Shown here piece after piece: positions 34,496-44,199 of a DNA stretch of 64,000 bases. The stretch is from Promethearchaeota archaeon Loki_b31. GTDB lineage: Archaea; Asgardarchaeota; Lokiarchaeia; Sigyniarchaeales; SOKP01. Under the pieces are notes generated by a model. That model was not told the DNA's origin. It was given only the letters and a program-made list of their open reading frames with translations, and did not search any database. A program made the translations under genes and the position numbers. Positions within the stretch are counted from its first letter, which is position 1; every line of letters begins with the position of its first letter. The stretch lies in assembly GCA_005222975.1 (NCBI GenBank), contig NJBI01000010.1, forward strand, positions 1 through 64,000, read 5' to 3'.

Positions 34496-34858
34496 TTAAT
34501 ATTTACCTTTTGGTCTAGTTTGAGGTTGAACTCCTGCGTTCTTTAATTTTTCAATATTTTTTACTAAATCTTCTGAAGAAGTGCTGTAAATAACTTGTAG
34601 AGTGTCTAAATCTATATATAAGGAGCCAACAATCCCCAATCCCATCAATTGATTATCTTTATCTATAAAAGTATTATCAAGATTCATTTTAATCGCTTTT
34701 TTATTGCCCTCAAGCTCAACAAGTTGCGGTTGACACGCAGTGTACCCCGCTCCTCTATTTTTAATCACATAACTCATTATTGCGTAGTCTAATTCGTCGT
34801 TGATCTCTCCTTGCTCTTGGAGAATTTTTACCACATTTGGAGGGTTTTGCGATGACAT
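34496..34858 (-). CDS. Hypothetical protein
   Basis: 120 residues, soluble, with an alpha/beta pattern. A helical start (VVKILQEQGEINDELDYAIM) is followed by strands around LMGLGIVGSLYIDLDTLQVIYST, then a helix and a basic tail. No family recognised. It precedes the small membrane protein and follows the DUF211 gene on the same strand with moderate gaps. Confidence 0.55.
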   Translation of the reverse strand: MSSQNPPNVVKILQEQGEINDELDYAIMSYVIKNRGAGYTACQPQLVELEGNKKAIKMNLDNTFIDKDNQLMGLGIVGSLYIDLDTLQVIYSTSSEDLVKNIEKLKNAGVQPQTRPKGKY

Positions 34859-34935
34859 ATTTATATAACTATATCATTTAAATAGAACTTTAAAGGGACA
34901 GAATTCACATTATGGATTTTGTTATAATAAAATTT

Positions 34936-35187
34936 TTATTTTTCAATAATAACTTCATCAACCGAGTGCAGGGCACAGTTCATGCTTTCTAAAATATCCT
35001 TTATTGAATCCAATGTAAGGGCTTCAGTACCTTTAATGGTTAAAAAAATTGAGGTTGTTTTTTGGTCTATCTCGTCTGTCTTAATCTGCACGTATGTAAC
35101 ACCCTCAGTTTCTATTAAGGTACGGCCGATCAGTTCGTTATCAGGAGTGTGTGGTTTCAAAACATCTAATTTGAAAGTAATATTCAT
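34936..35187 (-). CDS. DUF211-family protein
   Basis: 83 residues. LDVLKPHTPDNELI at the start and SMNCALHSVDEVIIEK at the end match DUF211, a small archaeal ferredoxin-fold family that may bind ligands or metal. Residues 30-60 hold the family's conserved acidic strand (VTYVQIKTDEIDQKTTSIF). Length is close to the usual 90-100. Role unknown. Confidence 0.75.
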   Translation of the reverse strand: MNITFKLDVLKPHTPDNELIGRTLIETEGVTYVQIKTDEIDQKTTSIFLTIKGTEALTLDSIKDILESMNCALHSVDEVIIEK

Positions 35188-35264
35188 AATTTAATAAATT
35201 AAATATTTAATTAAAATTATTTCAATAATTGATTAAATTGTATTTATAATTTATTTTTATTAGT

Positions 35265-35960
35265 TCATAAAAATTTTTCAAGTGTTTCAATTAATTTAGA
35301 TGGAATTTCTTCTGGTTCGATAATTTTATTAGCTTTCTTGAAAAATTCTCTTTTCAAGTAATTTGGAATTTTAGTGTTTAAAGCGATAGAACGCGATCCT
35401 ATGTTAATCGCTGCTTCAATATCTCGCCCGGTATCCCCTATAACAACAATTTGATCAGATTTTACATCTATTTTCTCACATATGTGTTTTAAATGATCTG
35501 GGTGCGGTTTAAGATTTTTAGTATTGTCACGACCTACTATGACTTCAAAGTAGTGAAAGATACCTGCTGTTTCTAGTGAAATTCTTGCGTTGTTATGGGT
35601 ATTATACGTAAAAACAGCTTGTTTAAGTCTTTTCTTTTTTGCAAACTCTAAAACCTGGTCTATACCCTGAGTTAAAGTCGCTTTAATGGCAGCTTCGTGT
35701 TCGACTTGAATTACGGCGTTATTCACTTCGTTAATAATTTCTTTAATTTTTTCGGAAGAAAACCCTAATTCATTAAATATTACTCTGGAGATTTTAACAT
35801 TTTCTAAAATAGGCATTTCAATTGAAATGTTTTCCTTTGGTATCCCATAATCTCTTAATACTTTAATAGCCTTCCTTCGAGCTTTAACCGAGTTAATTTT
35901 AAAATGTATTAAGGTACCGTCCAAATCCCATATAATTGCTTTAATAGGTTTTTCGTTCAT
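35265..35960 (-). CDS. HAD-superfamily hydrolase (phosphoglycolate phosphatase-like)
   Basis: 231 residues. Motif I is IIWDLDGTLIHF with the nucleophile aspartate near residue 11. A helical cap follows; motif II is AVFTYNTHN, the lysine region is NLKPHPDHL, and motif IV is VVIGDTGRDIEAA. Such enzymes hydrolyse small phosphate esters. It begins immediately after the ThpR-like gene stop, so the two are probably co-translated. Substrate unknown. Confidence 0.85.
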   Translation of the reverse strand: MNEKPIKAIIWDLDGTLIHFKINSVKARRKAIKVLRDYGIPKENISIEMPILENVKISRVIFNELGFSSEKIKEIINEVNNAVIQVEHEAAIKATLTQGIDQVLEFAKKKRLKQAVFTYNTHNNARISLETAGIFHYFEVIVGRDNTKNLKPHPDHLKHICEKIDVKSDQIVVIGDTGRDIEAAINIGSRSIALNTKIPNYLKREFFKKANKIIEPEEIPSKLIETLEKFL

Positions 35961-36533
35961 TTAAAATACCAAATCGGAATATACCGGCCCTGTAGGCGTT
36001 AAAACAGACTTCTTTAGTTTTACCTGGCTTACATTAAAAGGTCCAAATTCGAAATTTTTATTCTCGTTAATTAGTTTTTTTAGCACATCAAAAGTTTTAT
36101 AATTTACTTTATCCCTTCTCAATCTTCCTATCGTAAGATGCGGTTTAAATTCAGTTCTTTTATCTTTTTGAATTTTCAATCGCTCAGATAAGAGTTGTTC
36201 TATTGTATTTTTAATTTGCTGTAAAAATTGAACATCTCCAATAAGTTTTACCCATAAAACAGAGAATTTGTTAAATTGACCTACCCCTCTAAGACTATAT
36301 TCAATGGTTTTTCCTTGAAACATGCTTTTGTTTACATCTTCTTTCAAAATTTCATAAATTTTTGATGCCATGGATTCAGAAATGTTTCCCAAAAATTTTA
36401 CAGTCATATGAAGGTTTTCTGGTTCTACTACTTTAAGTTTAGGCTGATTTTGTTTTAATCGAGATGAGAAAGCCTGAATTTTCTCTATCGTGTTTTTATC
36501 TTTTAATTCGATCGCTATAAATGCTCTAATCAT
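35961..36533 (-). CDS. thpR: 2',3'-cyclic phosphodiesterase / RNA 2'-5' ligase-like (ThpR)
   Basis: 190 residues. The two HxTx motifs of the 2H family are present: HMTVKFLG near residue 45 and HLTIGRLRR near 130. The N-terminus RAFIAIEL is family-typical. I start at ATG 36533 because GGATG lies about six bases before it and MIRAFIAIE is the usual beginning; the tracked ATG is four codons upstream. The protein acts on 2',3'-cyclic phosphates or 2'-5' bonds in RNA, possibly in tRNA processing. Confidence 0.88.
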   Translation of the reverse strand: MIRAFIAIELKDKNTIEKIQAFSSRLKQNQPKLKVVEPENLHMTVKFLGNISESMASKIYEILKEDVNKSMFQGKTIEYSLRGVGQFNKFSVLWVKLIGDVQFLQQIKNTIEQLLSERLKIQKDKRTEFKPHLTIGRLRRDKVNYKTFDVLKKLINENKNFEFGPFNVSQVKLKKSVLTPTGPVYSDLVF

Positions 36534-36577
36534 GATTACATCCAAATTAATGTTAATATTACAAGTTTTTTGACGAT

Positions 36578-37540
36578 CTACCTTTCAATTTTGCCAGGAA
36601 GATAGAAATCATACTTTTTCTTAAAGACTTTAGTTTTAAGAAATCTATCAAAGCGTCTCACACTTTGAAAAATAACCCACATACTACTGTCACTTTTGTA
36701 ATATTTTTTAACTTCTTCTAATGTTAACGGTTCAATATCGAAATCAATTGCTTCTTCTTCGAAGAATTTATTGACAAGGTTAATCAATTCAGGGATAAGT
36801 TCGGGTTTTTGTTCCTTAAAGAAATTTGCGACTAAATCAATTGTAACCTTCCTCCAGTCGTAATATCTTCCTACAGTTTCTTCAAGAAATAAAGCTTTTA
36901 ATAACCACCTTAGAAATGAAGGGGCACTTTTCAAAAATAGGACTGCCTCCATCGCTTCGTTACCATTAACCCTAAACATTGGTGTACTCGTATCGAAATA
37001 CATTAGTTTTGTATCAAGATCAACTTTGGGATTGTTAGGATCGAAACCAATAATGGCAAAGTTAGATATTTGACCATCTAACCCTAAATCTATATTATTA
37101 TGGTTTTTACTATAATCCCACACTTTCTTCATTTCTCTCATTACAAGTAGAATTAAAGATTTAATGTCTTGATCGCTCAATTGATGAATTACCTTATGCC
37201 CTACTGATTCTGAGGGGAGTTTTTCTTGAACACAATAAAATTGAATTTTTCCCTCTTCGTCTTTAAACCATGCTACATCGTACTCAGGTAGATTTAGCCC
37301 CACATCTTCTTTTAAAAGTCTATTGTATTCGTTATATGCCCAAATATGTCTTTCGACTTGCGTTTCATTATCAAAAATTGGAATCCTTTTATAGGCTATT
37401 TGCTCTGGGTTATTCAAAAGCTCAAAAACGAGGCTTATTTCACCGTAACCTAAAATTTTTATTGGTACTTCTCCTTTTTCAGGATCAGAAGTATCAATTG
37501 ACTTTTCTAACTTTTTTAAAACTTCTATATCAATTTTCAT
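36578..37540 (-). CDS. Protein-kinase-like fold protein, function unknown
   Basis: 320 residues. KILGYGEISLVFEL resembles a glycine-rich loop, followed by AYKRIPIF with a lysine in the expected place. GLDGQISNFAI near 175 resembles a catalytic loop with Asn, and LMYFDTSTPMF a DFG-like site. I think it is in the aminoglycoside-phosphotransferase/choline-kinase-like group, possibly DUF6206. The catalytic HxD is altered, so activity is uncertain. It is about 45 bases upstream of thpR in the same direction. Confidence 0.5.
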   Translation of the reverse strand: MKIDIEVLKKLEKSIDTSDPEKGEVPIKILGYGEISLVFELLNNPEQIAYKRIPIFDNETQVERHIWAYNEYNRLLKEDVGLNLPEYDVAWFKDEEGKIQFYCVQEKLPSESVGHKVIHQLSDQDIKSLILLVMREMKKVWDYSKNHNNIDLGLDGQISNFAIIGFDPNNPKVDLDTKLMYFDTSTPMFRVNGNEAMEAVLFLKSAPSFLRWLLKALFLEETVGRYYDWRKVTIDLVANFFKEQKPELIPELINLVNKFFEEEAIDFDIEPLTLEEVKKYYKSDSSMWVIFQSVRRFDRFLKTKVFKKKYDFYLPGKIER

Positions 37541-37714
37541 ATCTAATCAATTCACTTCTTTAATATTTAAAAAAATTAACTTAAATCTTTATAAAATTAA
37601 CTCAAAAGTTCAATATTAATATTTTTTAAAAAGAATTGATTCTAAAAAAATAATTACCTTTTTTTTAAATAAATAGATCGAATCTATTGTTAGTTTTGTT
37701 TATTTGAATGAATG

Positions 37715-37972
37715 CTAATCTTGTTTTGAATCATCCTTTAAAATAAAAATAAGACTCAATAATAAGATAAGTGCCACAAAACAAAAAAAAACAATTAGGC
37801 TCGCAATAATAAGAGATATCATTAATGGATTTGACATATTTATTATCCATGATATTGCTACTAAAAGCCAAAAACTCAATCCAAAAAGTATGAAAAAAAT
37901 AGTAAAGACATAAACAGAATGATATCGTTCTAATTTCTTTTCTAAATCATTAATTTTTTTTTCTAATTCCAA
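37715..37972 (-). CDS. Small membrane protein with coiled-coil start
   Basis: 85 residues. Residues 1-18 form a short coiled coil (MELEKKINDLEKKLERY). Two hydrophobic helices follow at about 22-46 and 52-78, then a charged tail (LKDDSKQD). No family recognised. It stands alone, with AT-rich gaps on both sides. Confidence 0.55.
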   Translation of the reverse strand: MELEKKINDLEKKLERYHSVYVFTIFFILFGLSFWLLVAISWIINMSNPLMISLIIASLIVFFCFVALILLLSLIFILKDDSKQD

Positions 37973-38080
37973 ATCTTAGAGCCCCCTTTAGTGTTTAGTT
38001 ATGTTAAAATAAGTTGAGTTTAAATAAAAGTTTTTCCAAAAAAATCTTGGTCAAGATAAAGAGAAATATCTCAGAATCAA

Positions 38081-39124
38081 TTAATATTTTCCAAATTTCT
38101 CTACTAAGGTTTTTGCAATTCCTAAATTTCTGCTTGCCATAGTTAATGGTTCCCAGGGCCACTCGCATCCTGCGGCATACATAAACATCCCACCTGGTTT
38201 TCCTAATTCGATTGTTTTTTCCACTTCGCTAATAACATCGCTAATTGAATAAGTTGTGCTTCCCAATATCTGTGTATTAGTATTTCCTCTAATACAATTA
38301 TTTGTCCCGATCTTCTCTTTAGCTAATTTTAAGTCTACTTGATAATCTAAATCTAAAATTGCCGCGTTTGTATTTGATATTAACTTAAGCATGTCTCTCC
38401 CTTCCTTATCTATCACCGAATTATCGCCACAAACATGATACAACACCGGAACATTACTCTGAATATTATCGAATAGTTCTTTTGTTGCCTTTAAACAGCA
38501 TTTTTCATACCGCATTGGACCAATTTGAGATATCGCGGAATCACCAGCGCCAATAATATTCGCTCCAACTTCGATCTGCATTTTAGCAAACTCTTTTTGT
38601 ATTGGTAGTATTCGATTTATGAGATCTCTTATTTTTTTTTCCCAATCTTGATGCTTACATAACATCAGAACATTTACCAAATCAAATAGGCAGCAAATTT
38701 CGGCAAAGGGAGCCTCTATCCATCCGATAATGCATTGTTCACCTCCAACTTTTTCGCTCAATAGTTTGACAGCGTTAACCCTATTTATTATTCTCTTATT
38801 TGAATTTAAATCAGGTATTTCGAGTGAGTCAAATTCATCAATTTTTAAGTAAGTTTTTGCTACAGGAGTATGACTCTTCCAATTTATTTCCACGCCCCAC
38901 GCGTTAGCTTCGCGATATGCGTCTGTAGATACATTCACATGATCAATTCCAAAAAAATCAGAGCATTTTGTTTGAGCTTTAGCCAAAATTTCGGGGTTTT
39001 GGCAGTATTCGCGATTATAATCGACATTGTTCAAGCTGGCTGCAAGGTGCATAATAAATGGGTTAAAGGGTATCTTCTCGGGCGTTCCATTAATCGCAGA
39101 GAGGGTTAATTCCAATCGGTTCAT
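38081..39124 (-). CDS. Uroporphyrinogen-decarboxylase-fold methyltransferase (MtaA/CmuA-like)
   Basis: 347 residues. The fold is UroD-like, but zinc-ligand motifs of the corrinoid/CoM methyltransferase group are present: LYHVCGDNS near residue 235 and AGCEWPWEP near the C-terminus, an H-x-C...C set. MtaA/MtbA/CmuA enzymes move a methyl group between a corrinoid protein and a thiol or folate. No corrinoid protein is next to it, so donor and acceptor are open. It diverges from the GH2 gene. Confidence 0.8.
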   Translation of the reverse strand: MNRLELTLSAINGTPEKIPFNPFIMHLAASLNNVDYNREYCQNPEILAKAQTKCSDFFGIDHVNVSTDAYREANAWGVEINWKSHTPVAKTYLKIDEFDSLEIPDLNSNKRIINRVNAVKLLSEKVGGEQCIIGWIEAPFAEICCLFDLVNVLMLCKHQDWEKKIRDLINRILPIQKEFAKMQIEVGANIIGAGDSAISQIGPMRYEKCCLKATKELFDNIQSNVPVLYHVCGDNSVIDKEGRDMLKLISNTNAAILDLDYQVDLKLAKEKIGTNNCIRGNTNTQILGSTTYSISDVISEVEKTIELGKPGGMFMYAAGCEWPWEPLTMASRNLGIAKTLVEKFGKY

Positions 39125-39234
39125 TTTCTATAGAAGTTCTATAAAACTTTGAAAAATTATTTATTTTCTTTCCAGAATTTTTTATTAATATTAAATTTGG
39201 TTAAGTTTTTATTTATAATAATTCTTTTTTTCTC

Positions 39235-41145
39235 ATGGAAAAATTAGGCGAAGAAAATATACCTAGACCGGAATACCCAAGACCCCAATTTGTAAGAGCA
39301 GATAATTGGATAAATCTTAATGGAGAATGGGATTTTCAATTTGATGATTTTAATATAGGTTTAAGAGAGCGGTGGTACAAAAAACAAGCATCAAAAAAAT
39401 TTGATCAAAAGATTATGGTGCCATTTTGTTTTCAAAGTGAATTGAGTAGAGTTAATGATCAAGAGTTTCATGATATTGTTTGGTATAAAAAAGTAATTAA
39501 CTTACCAGAAAATTTTAAAAAAAAGCGAATCTTGTTACATTTCGGGGCAGTAGATTATCTTTGTAGAGTTTATCTAAATGGAGAGTATATAGGGAGTCAT
39601 GAAGGAGGATATATTGGATTTTCGCTTGATATTACAGATTTTGTTGAGAAAGAAAATTATTTAGTTATTCGTGTAGAAGATCCAAGCACAGATAATGAGA
39701 TCCCTCGAGGAAAACAGTATTGGAGAAAACAAAATGCGGGTATTTTCTATTCTAGAGTTACAGGTATTTGGCAAACTGTGTGGATCGATTGTGTTGACTT
39801 AAATTTCTATTTAAGAAAAGTAAAAATTACGCCTGATATTGATAATTCACTAATAAATCTTGGATGCGATATTTATGGGATTGGATTTGATGATCTTTAT
39901 ATTCAAGTCTCGATTTTGTTTGAGAACGATTTAATAACTGAATTTGAAACGAAATTAAATTTCTTAGGTAGTATTAGTAAAAAGAAAAGAGGTAAAAATA
40001 TTGTTAAAGAGGAAGTTGGATTCTACGAAAAAATATTTCGTTTTATTAAAAACCCAAATCAATTTCAACTTAAAATAAGAATTCAGAAAGAAAAATTAGA
40101 AATGTGGGATGTTAACACCCCTAATTTGTATGATCTTCATATTTCAATTTATAACAAGAAAACGGGGGAAATCTATGATAAGGTTAAATCATATTTTGGG
40201 ATGAGGAAAATTTCTATATCTAAAGGTATTGAAAGTATTAATGGTTTTAAAACTGCTAATAAGGTAATTCTATTGAATAATAAACCCATATATCAAAAAT
40301 TATTCTTAGTTCAGGGTTATTGGCCAGAAAGTTTATATACTGCCCCTTCTGATGACGCAATAAAACGAGATGTTCAGATTATTAAGGATTTCGGATTCAA
40401 TGGAATAAGAACACACCAAAAAGCATTCGATCCGAGATTTCTCTATTGGTGCGATAAGATGGGAGTTTTGGTATGGAGCGAGATCGGAAATGCCTTTGTT
40501 TTTTCTAAAGATTCCCAACTCAGATTAATGAACCAATATATAGAAATGATAGAAAGAGATTATAATCATCCTTCAATAATCACTTGGGTTATTTTAAACG
40601 AAGGTTGGGGTGTAGGTAATGCTGATAAAGACAAAAGAATGGTTGACTATATCGCTTCTATGTGCTTCTTAATAAAATCAATTGATCCAACAAGAATAAT
40701 TATAGATAATGCCGGATGGTGGCATACTATTTCTGATGTTTGTACGAAACATTTCTATTTAGATACAAAATTATTACCAAAAAATTTCGATGAGGAGAAA
40801 AGTATAAAATCACCTGATCCGATAGTTCCAGATTGTTATCTTGAACCTTATCATTATAATGATGAACCAATTGTATATAGTGAAATCGGAGGTTATGGTC
40901 TTGACTATTACGAGAAAGGAACAAAGGATTTTTTTTATCCGGTATTTAGTTCCCCTGAAGAACTTTTAACCAAGATTACAAACCTTTTAAAGGAATTTGA
41001 TAGAAGAAAAGAATGGATTCATGGATTTTGTTATACTGAGCTTTACGATCAGTTCCAGGAAATAAATGGTTTATTAACTTTCGATAGAGAACCTAAATTT
41101 CCACCGCATAAATTGAAAGAAAAACTAGATACAATGTTTTATTAA
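39235..41145 (+). CDS. Glycoside hydrolase family 2 (beta-galactosidase/glucuronidase-like)
   Basis: 636 residues. The N-terminal sugar-binding jelly-roll covers about 1-190 (WINLNGEWDFQF, IMVPFCFQSELS, IVWYKKVINLP), then an immunoglobulin-like domain and a TIM barrel. The acid/base glutamate is E456 in WVILNEGWG and the nucleophile is E550 in VYSEIGGYG. There is no signal peptide, so it acts inside the cell on imported oligosaccharides; GPH sugar transporters 5 kb downstream could supply them. The exact sugar is not predictable. Confidence 0.9.
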   Translation: MEKLGEENIPRPEYPRPQFVRADNWINLNGEWDFQFDDFNIGLRERWYKKQASKKFDQKIMVPFCFQSELSRVNDQEFHDIVWYKKVINLPENFKKKRILLHFGAVDYLCRVYLNGEYIGSHEGGYIGFSLDITDFVEKENYLVIRVEDPSTDNEIPRGKQYWRKQNAGIFYSRVTGIWQTVWIDCVDLNFYLRKVKITPDIDNSLINLGCDIYGIGFDDLYIQVSILFENDLITEFETKLNFLGSISKKKRGKNIVKEEVGFYEKIFRFIKNPNQFQLKIRIQKEKLEMWDVNTPNLYDLHISIYNKKTGEIYDKVKSYFGMRKISISKGIESINGFKTANKVILLNNKPIYQKLFLVQGYWPESLYTAPSDDAIKRDVQIIKDFGFNGIRTHQKAFDPRFLYWCDKMGVLVWSEIGNAFVFSKDSQLRLMNQYIEMIERDYNHPSIITWVILNEGWGVGNADKDKRMVDYIASMCFLIKSIDPTRIIIDNAGWWHTISDVCTKHFYLDTKLLPKNFDEEKSIKSPDPIVPDCYLEPYHYNDEPIVYSEIGGYGLDYYEKGTKDFFYPVFSSPEELLTKITNLLKEFDRRKEWIHGFCYTELYDQFQEINGLLTFDREPKFPPHKLKEKLDTMFY

Positions 41146-41220
41146 ATTAGGTTAATTTTTCTTACAGAATATTAGAAATTAAAATTAAAATACTTTAGAA
41201 TTAGTAGGTTTGAAGTTAAA

Positions 41221-42036
41221 ATGGGAAGACCGTTATGGTTCGTAAATTTGCTGAAAAAAACTTTTCCTAATATTAAATTGATAGCTAAATTAACGAGGTT
41301 TCCTGTTGTTGGTAAAATCTTTGACTTCCTGTTATTTGAAGGAGACGAAATTATATACTTGACGCAAGATAAGGTAATTTCTATTAATAAAGAAGTCAAA
41401 AAACAAGCGGAAATGGTGTTACCCTCAAAAGTTTTGGAACACTTTATAGAAAAAGCTAACTACCATTGGGTAATGAATTTCTGTATATGTCGAGATTCAA
41501 TGCAGTGCAACGACTATCCAATTGATTTAGGATGCTTATTTCTGGGAGAAGCTGTTTTAGGAATTAATCCTCAATTAGGACGACTTGTGTCAAAAGAAGA
41601 AGCCCTTGATCATATAAAAAAATGTAAAGAAGCTGGTTTAGTTCACATGATTGGAAGAAATCGATTGGATAAGCAATGGCTTGGCGTAAATCCAGGGTAT
41701 AAACTTCTAAGTATATGTAATTGCGATCCTTGCTGCTGCTTATGGCGTATATCTCCCGTTTTAGCTTCTAAAATTGGTTCTAAAGTGCAAAAAATGCCAG
41801 GAGTCACCCTAGAAGTATCAGAAAGATGTGTGGGGTGCGGAACATGCATGCAAGGAATATGCTTTGTCGACGCGATACATATGGTTGACAACCGTGCCAA
41901 AATTACTGAGGAGTGTAGGGGGTGTGGTAGGTGCGTTGAAATTTGCCCCCAAAACGCTATCGAACTCACGATAAATGATAAAGAATATGTAGAGAAATCA
42001 ATTAAACAAATTGAAAAAATTATCGATGTTACCTAG
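41221..42036 (+). CDS. 4Fe-4S ferredoxin-domain protein
   Basis: 271 residues. Near the C-terminus lie two 4Fe-4S motifs (CVGCGTCMQGICFVDA and CRGCGRCVEICPQNA). Upstream are further cysteine clusters: FCICRDSMQC near residue 96 and CNCDPCCCLW near 170, the latter unusually dense. It is probably an electron carrier or the redox subunit of a larger complex. It is followed after 34 bases by an aminotransferase. No membrane anchor seen. Confidence 0.75.
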   Translation: MGRPLWFVNLLKKTFPNIKLIAKLTRFPVVGKIFDFLLFEGDEIIYLTQDKVISINKEVKKQAEMVLPSKVLEHFIEKANYHWVMNFCICRDSMQCNDYPIDLGCLFLGEAVLGINPQLGRLVSKEEALDHIKKCKEAGLVHMIGRNRLDKQWLGVNPGYKLLSICNCDPCCCLWRISPVLASKIGSKVQKMPGVTLEVSERCVGCGTCMQGICFVDAIHMVDNRAKITEECRGCGRCVEICPQNAIELTINDKEYVEKSIKQIEKIIDVT

Positions 42037-42070
42037 TTTTAAATCTTACCAATCTTAATTCTTTAATGAA

Positions 42071-43186
42071 ATGAGAATTAAGGACTTTAAATTAGAAGAA
42101 TATTTCGCAAAGTATGAGTTTAATGTTAAATACTCTTTGTGTTCCTCAGATTGCGAATCATTTAGCGTAGATGAATTGCTAACTTTAGAAAAGGATTCCT
42201 TAAAAGATCTTAAAGAAGTTTGGCTAGGTTATACTGAATCTCTTGGCAATCCTTTGTTAAGAGAAGAAATCTCTAAATTGTATAGCGATATCAAGCCAGA
42301 AGAGATAATTGTTTTTTCTGGAGCCCAAGAAGGAATTTTTGTTTTTATGAATGTTTTATTAAAGAAAGGAGATCATGTGATCGTTCAATATCCTGCTTAT
42401 CAATCGCTATACGAAATCGCTAACGCTATAGGATGTAAAGTTACTAAGTGGATAATGAGTGATGAGAACAATTGGGAACTTGATTTGAAATTCTTAGAAT
42501 CAAACATAGAGAAATCTACTAAATGTATTGTTGTAAATTTTCCACATAATCCAACTGGGCACCTCATCTCAAAAGAAAATTACGAAAAAATTATTAAGAT
42601 AGCTAAAGAAAACGATATTTACCTTCTTTCTGACGAGGTTTATAAATTTTTGGAGTATAACAAAGCCGACAGATTACCATCTGCTTGCGATCTTTACGAA
42701 AAAGGAATATCAATAGGCGTGATGTCAAAAGCATTTGGCCTTGCTGGGTTAAGAATTGGATGGATTGCAACAAAAAATAAAGCACTTTTCAAAAAAATCG
42801 CTTCTTTCAAGAATTATACTACTATTTGCAATAGTGCCTTAAGCGAATTTTTTTCAATTTTGGCTTTACGTAATAGGGACAATATTATTAACAGGAATTT
42901 GGACATAATTAATAAAAATTTGAACCTACTGGATAACTTTTTCAATAAATATAAAAATATATTCTATTGGGTTAAACCAATAGCCAGCTCAATAGCTTTT
43001 CCTAGATTAATAATAGATACTAATGTGGAAGCTTTCTGTTTTGACTTAATAAAAGAGAAAGGAGTATTATTGATGCCTGGCACCAAATACGATTATGGCG
43101 ATCACCACTTTAGAATTGGATTTGGTAGAAAAAACATGCCTAAAGCATTAAAAAAATTAGAAGAATACTTAGAAGAAAAATATTAA
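42071..43186 (+). CDS. PLP-dependent aminotransferase, class I/II
   Basis: 371 residues. The fold-type I landmarks are YTESLGNPLLREEIS, VFSGAQEGIF, the NFPHNPTGHLIS turn and LLSDEVYKFLEY. The PLP lysine is in VMSKAFGLAGLRIGWIA (SKxF), and the C-terminal arginine in HFRIGFGRKN binds the substrate carboxylate. It moves amino groups between amino and keto acids; the specific pair is not visible from motifs. It is co-oriented with the ferredoxin gene. Confidence 0.92.
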   Translation: MRIKDFKLEEYFAKYEFNVKYSLCSSDCESFSVDELLTLEKDSLKDLKEVWLGYTESLGNPLLREEISKLYSDIKPEEIIVFSGAQEGIFVFMNVLLKKGDHVIVQYPAYQSLYEIANAIGCKVTKWIMSDENNWELDLKFLESNIEKSTKCIVVNFPHNPTGHLISKENYEKIIKIAKENDIYLLSDEVYKFLEYNKADRLPSACDLYEKGISIGVMSKAFGLAGLRIGWIATKNKALFKKIASFKNYTTICNSALSEFFSILALRNRDNIINRNLDIINKNLNLLDNFFNKYKNIFYWVKPIASSIAFPRLIIDTNVEAFCFDLIKEKGVLLMPGTKYDYGDHHFRIGFGRKNMPKALKKLEEYLEEKY

Positions 43187-43208
43187 AATTTAAAATTTTA
43201 AGGTATTA

Positions 43209-44093
43209 TTATACATCAATTCCATTCATTTTTGCTAAAACTCTGTATAATCCTTGAGTTCCAAGGTTCTCTAAACCTAATGCCGTTGCAGATATGTAAA
43301 ACTGATAAGCGAGGGCAAGCCCGGGTAACGATAAATTCAATTGTTTCGCTTCTTTTAACGCAATGCCCATGTCCTTTATGAAATGTTTAATAAAAAAGCC
43401 CGGATCGAAATTACCTTTTACAATTCGGGGACCAAGATTGTTTATCGACCAACAGCCCGCAGCACCCTTCCCAATAACATTTATTACTTCCCCTAAATCA
43501 TTTCCTGCTTTATAAGCGTACAATAAGGACTCTACAACCCCTATCATAGTAGAGGCAATGAGAATTTGATTACTCATTTTAGTATGTTGCCCAGCTCCTG
43601 CTTTACCCATATATGCGATATTTTTACCCATTAACTCGAAAAAAGGGAACACTTTTTCGTACGTCTCTTTATCGCCACCAGCCATTATTGCTAGCATTCC
43701 ATTTTTAGCGCCAACATCTCCTCCAGATACAGGTGCATCGATAGATAATACGCCTATCTTTTTTGCCTCTTTATATACTCTTTGAGCAAGAGAAGGTTCG
43801 GATGTTGTCATATCAACGATAATTGACCCTTTTTTTATCGCTTTTAGAACTCCATTTTCTCCTAGATAAACATCTTCGACATCGTGAGGGAAGCCAACGA
43901 TGGTAAAAACGATATCACTCTTTTCAGCAACTTCTTTAGGGTTTGAACACCAAACAGCGCCCATATCAATCAATTCTTTAGCTTTTTCTTTTGTTCGATT
44001 ATAAACTGAAACATTATATCCAGCTTTTAAAATATGGGCACACATAGACTTACCCATAACTCCTGTTCCTATCCATCCAACACGGTTATCCAT
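43209..44093 (-). CDS. 3-hydroxyisobutyrate/tartronate-semialdehyde dehydrogenase family protein
   Basis: 294 residues. The Rossmann start is VGWIGTGVMGKSM, the family signature is SIDAPVSGGDVGAKNGML, and the catalytic lysine lies in GKAGAGQHTKMSNQ. Beta-hydroxyacid dehydrogenases oxidise or reduce small hydroxyacids with NAD(P). Length is normal. It converges on the aminotransferase gene with a 22-base gap. Exact substrate unknown; succinate-semialdehyde reductase-like members share the motifs. Confidence 0.9.
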   Translation of the reverse strand: MDNRVGWIGTGVMGKSMCAHILKAGYNVSVYNRTKEKAKELIDMGAVWCSNPKEVAEKSDIVFTIVGFPHDVEDVYLGENGVLKAIKKGSIIVDMTTSEPSLAQRVYKEAKKIGVLSIDAPVSGGDVGAKNGMLAIMAGGDKETYEKVFPFFELMGKNIAYMGKAGAGQHTKMSNQILIASTMIGVVESLLYAYKAGNDLGEVINVIGKGAAGCWSINNLGPRIVKGNFDPGFFIKHFIKDMGIALKEAKQLNLSLPGLALAYQFYISATALGLENLGTQGLYRVLAKMNGIDV

Positions 44094-44199
44094 ATTTTTA
44101 TCAACTTTTTAAGCGAAATTCTTTAATTACTATATTCAGATTAATTTAAGAAAATTTGTAATCTTTTTTCCTATAAATTTTTAAAAAAGAAATTAAGAG

